Below are positions 63,803 through 64,000 of a stretch of 64,000 bases of DNA, piece after piece. The notes beneath the pieces were generated by a model. The model did no database searches. It was not told the origin of the DNA and was given only the letters and a program-made list of their open reading frames with translations. The translations under genes were made by a program, and so were the position numbers. This DNA is from Poecilobothrus nobilitatus (lineage: Eukaryota > Arthropoda > Insecta > Diptera > Dolichopodidae): contig OX352774.1 of NCBI GenBank assembly GCA_947095535.1, forward strand, positions 118,485,996-118,549,995, in the 5' to 3' direction. Position 1 is the first letter of the stretch; every line of letters starts with the position of its first letter.

Positions 63803-64000
63803 CTGTAAAGAAAACATTTAGTTATTTAAATAAATATATACAATATAATGTATCCTCATTTTTAATAAATCCTTTGTAATTAAATTTAAATAAAAGTTTC
63901 TCTCTTAAGTTTTTTATTTTTCTTTTGAATTTGATTATAGCTGATTATAGTTTAATAGGATCATTTCTCTGTATAATATGATCATTATTGCCTATTTTTA
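63803..64000 (-). other. Intron or upstream sequence of the Kazal gene
   Basis: A/T-rich sequence directly 5' of a 3' splice site (TTTACAG before 63802). No coding exon was recognised before the window edge. Confidence 0.6.

Noticed and set aside
1..64000. CRISPR array, bacterial operon or prophage
   Set aside because: No regularly spaced repeats and all recognisable genes are intron-containing animal genes.

Overview
This is an AT-rich, intron-containing animal window. The encoded proteins, especially a melted homologue and a fly-style multi-Kazal protein, together with many introns of about 50-65 nt, indicate an insect, probably a lower dipteran; that assignment is inference. Splice models were built by hand from GT/AG sites. 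All seven gene models keep frame through every junction. Six are complete; the Kazal gene runs off the right edge.

Layout. 1-18.9 kb is a gene desert holding relics of non-LTR retrotransposons (about 4.7-7.5 kb, plus strand; 12.6-13.9 kb, minus strand), a dispersed repeat with internal tandem units (two copies, about 2.5-3.2 and 14.6-15.2 kb) and tRNA-like fragments. 18.9-37.4 kb is a compact island of five genes: hobbit/BLTP2 (minus), an NCOA5-like RNA-binding coactivator (plus), Cdc27/APC3 (minus), LAS1 (plus) and PDSS2 (minus). hobbit/NCOA5 and Cdc27/LAS1 are divergent pairs that may share promoters; NCOA5/Cdc27 and LAS1/PDSS2 are convergent. 37.4-46.7 kb is a second repeat-rich stretch: degenerate minus-strand LINE copies, one interrupted by a hAT element with an exact 8-bp target duplication, and a MITE with long terminal inverted repeats and its own exact 8-bp duplication. 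46.7-54.2 kb holds melted (plus) and Exo70 (minus), convergent. 54.2-62.3 kb is again repeats: a minus LINE fragment, a long plus-strand LINE relic with a zinc knuckle and a perfect 26-bp inverted repeat, and a tRNA-headed SINE. The right edge holds the 3' part of an eight-Kazal-domain secreted-type protein gene (minus).

The genes are unrelated housekeeping functions: bulk lipid transfer at membrane contacts, transcriptional coactivation, anaphase-promoting complex, ITS2 pre-rRNA cleavage, ubiquinone tail synthesis, PH-domain growth signalling, and exocyst tethering. I saw no operon, CRISPR array, bona fide tRNA or rRNA gene. The most noteworthy observations are the nested transposons, the MITE, the perfect inverted repeat inside a LINE, and short sequence motifs shared by the 5' regions of the island genes.
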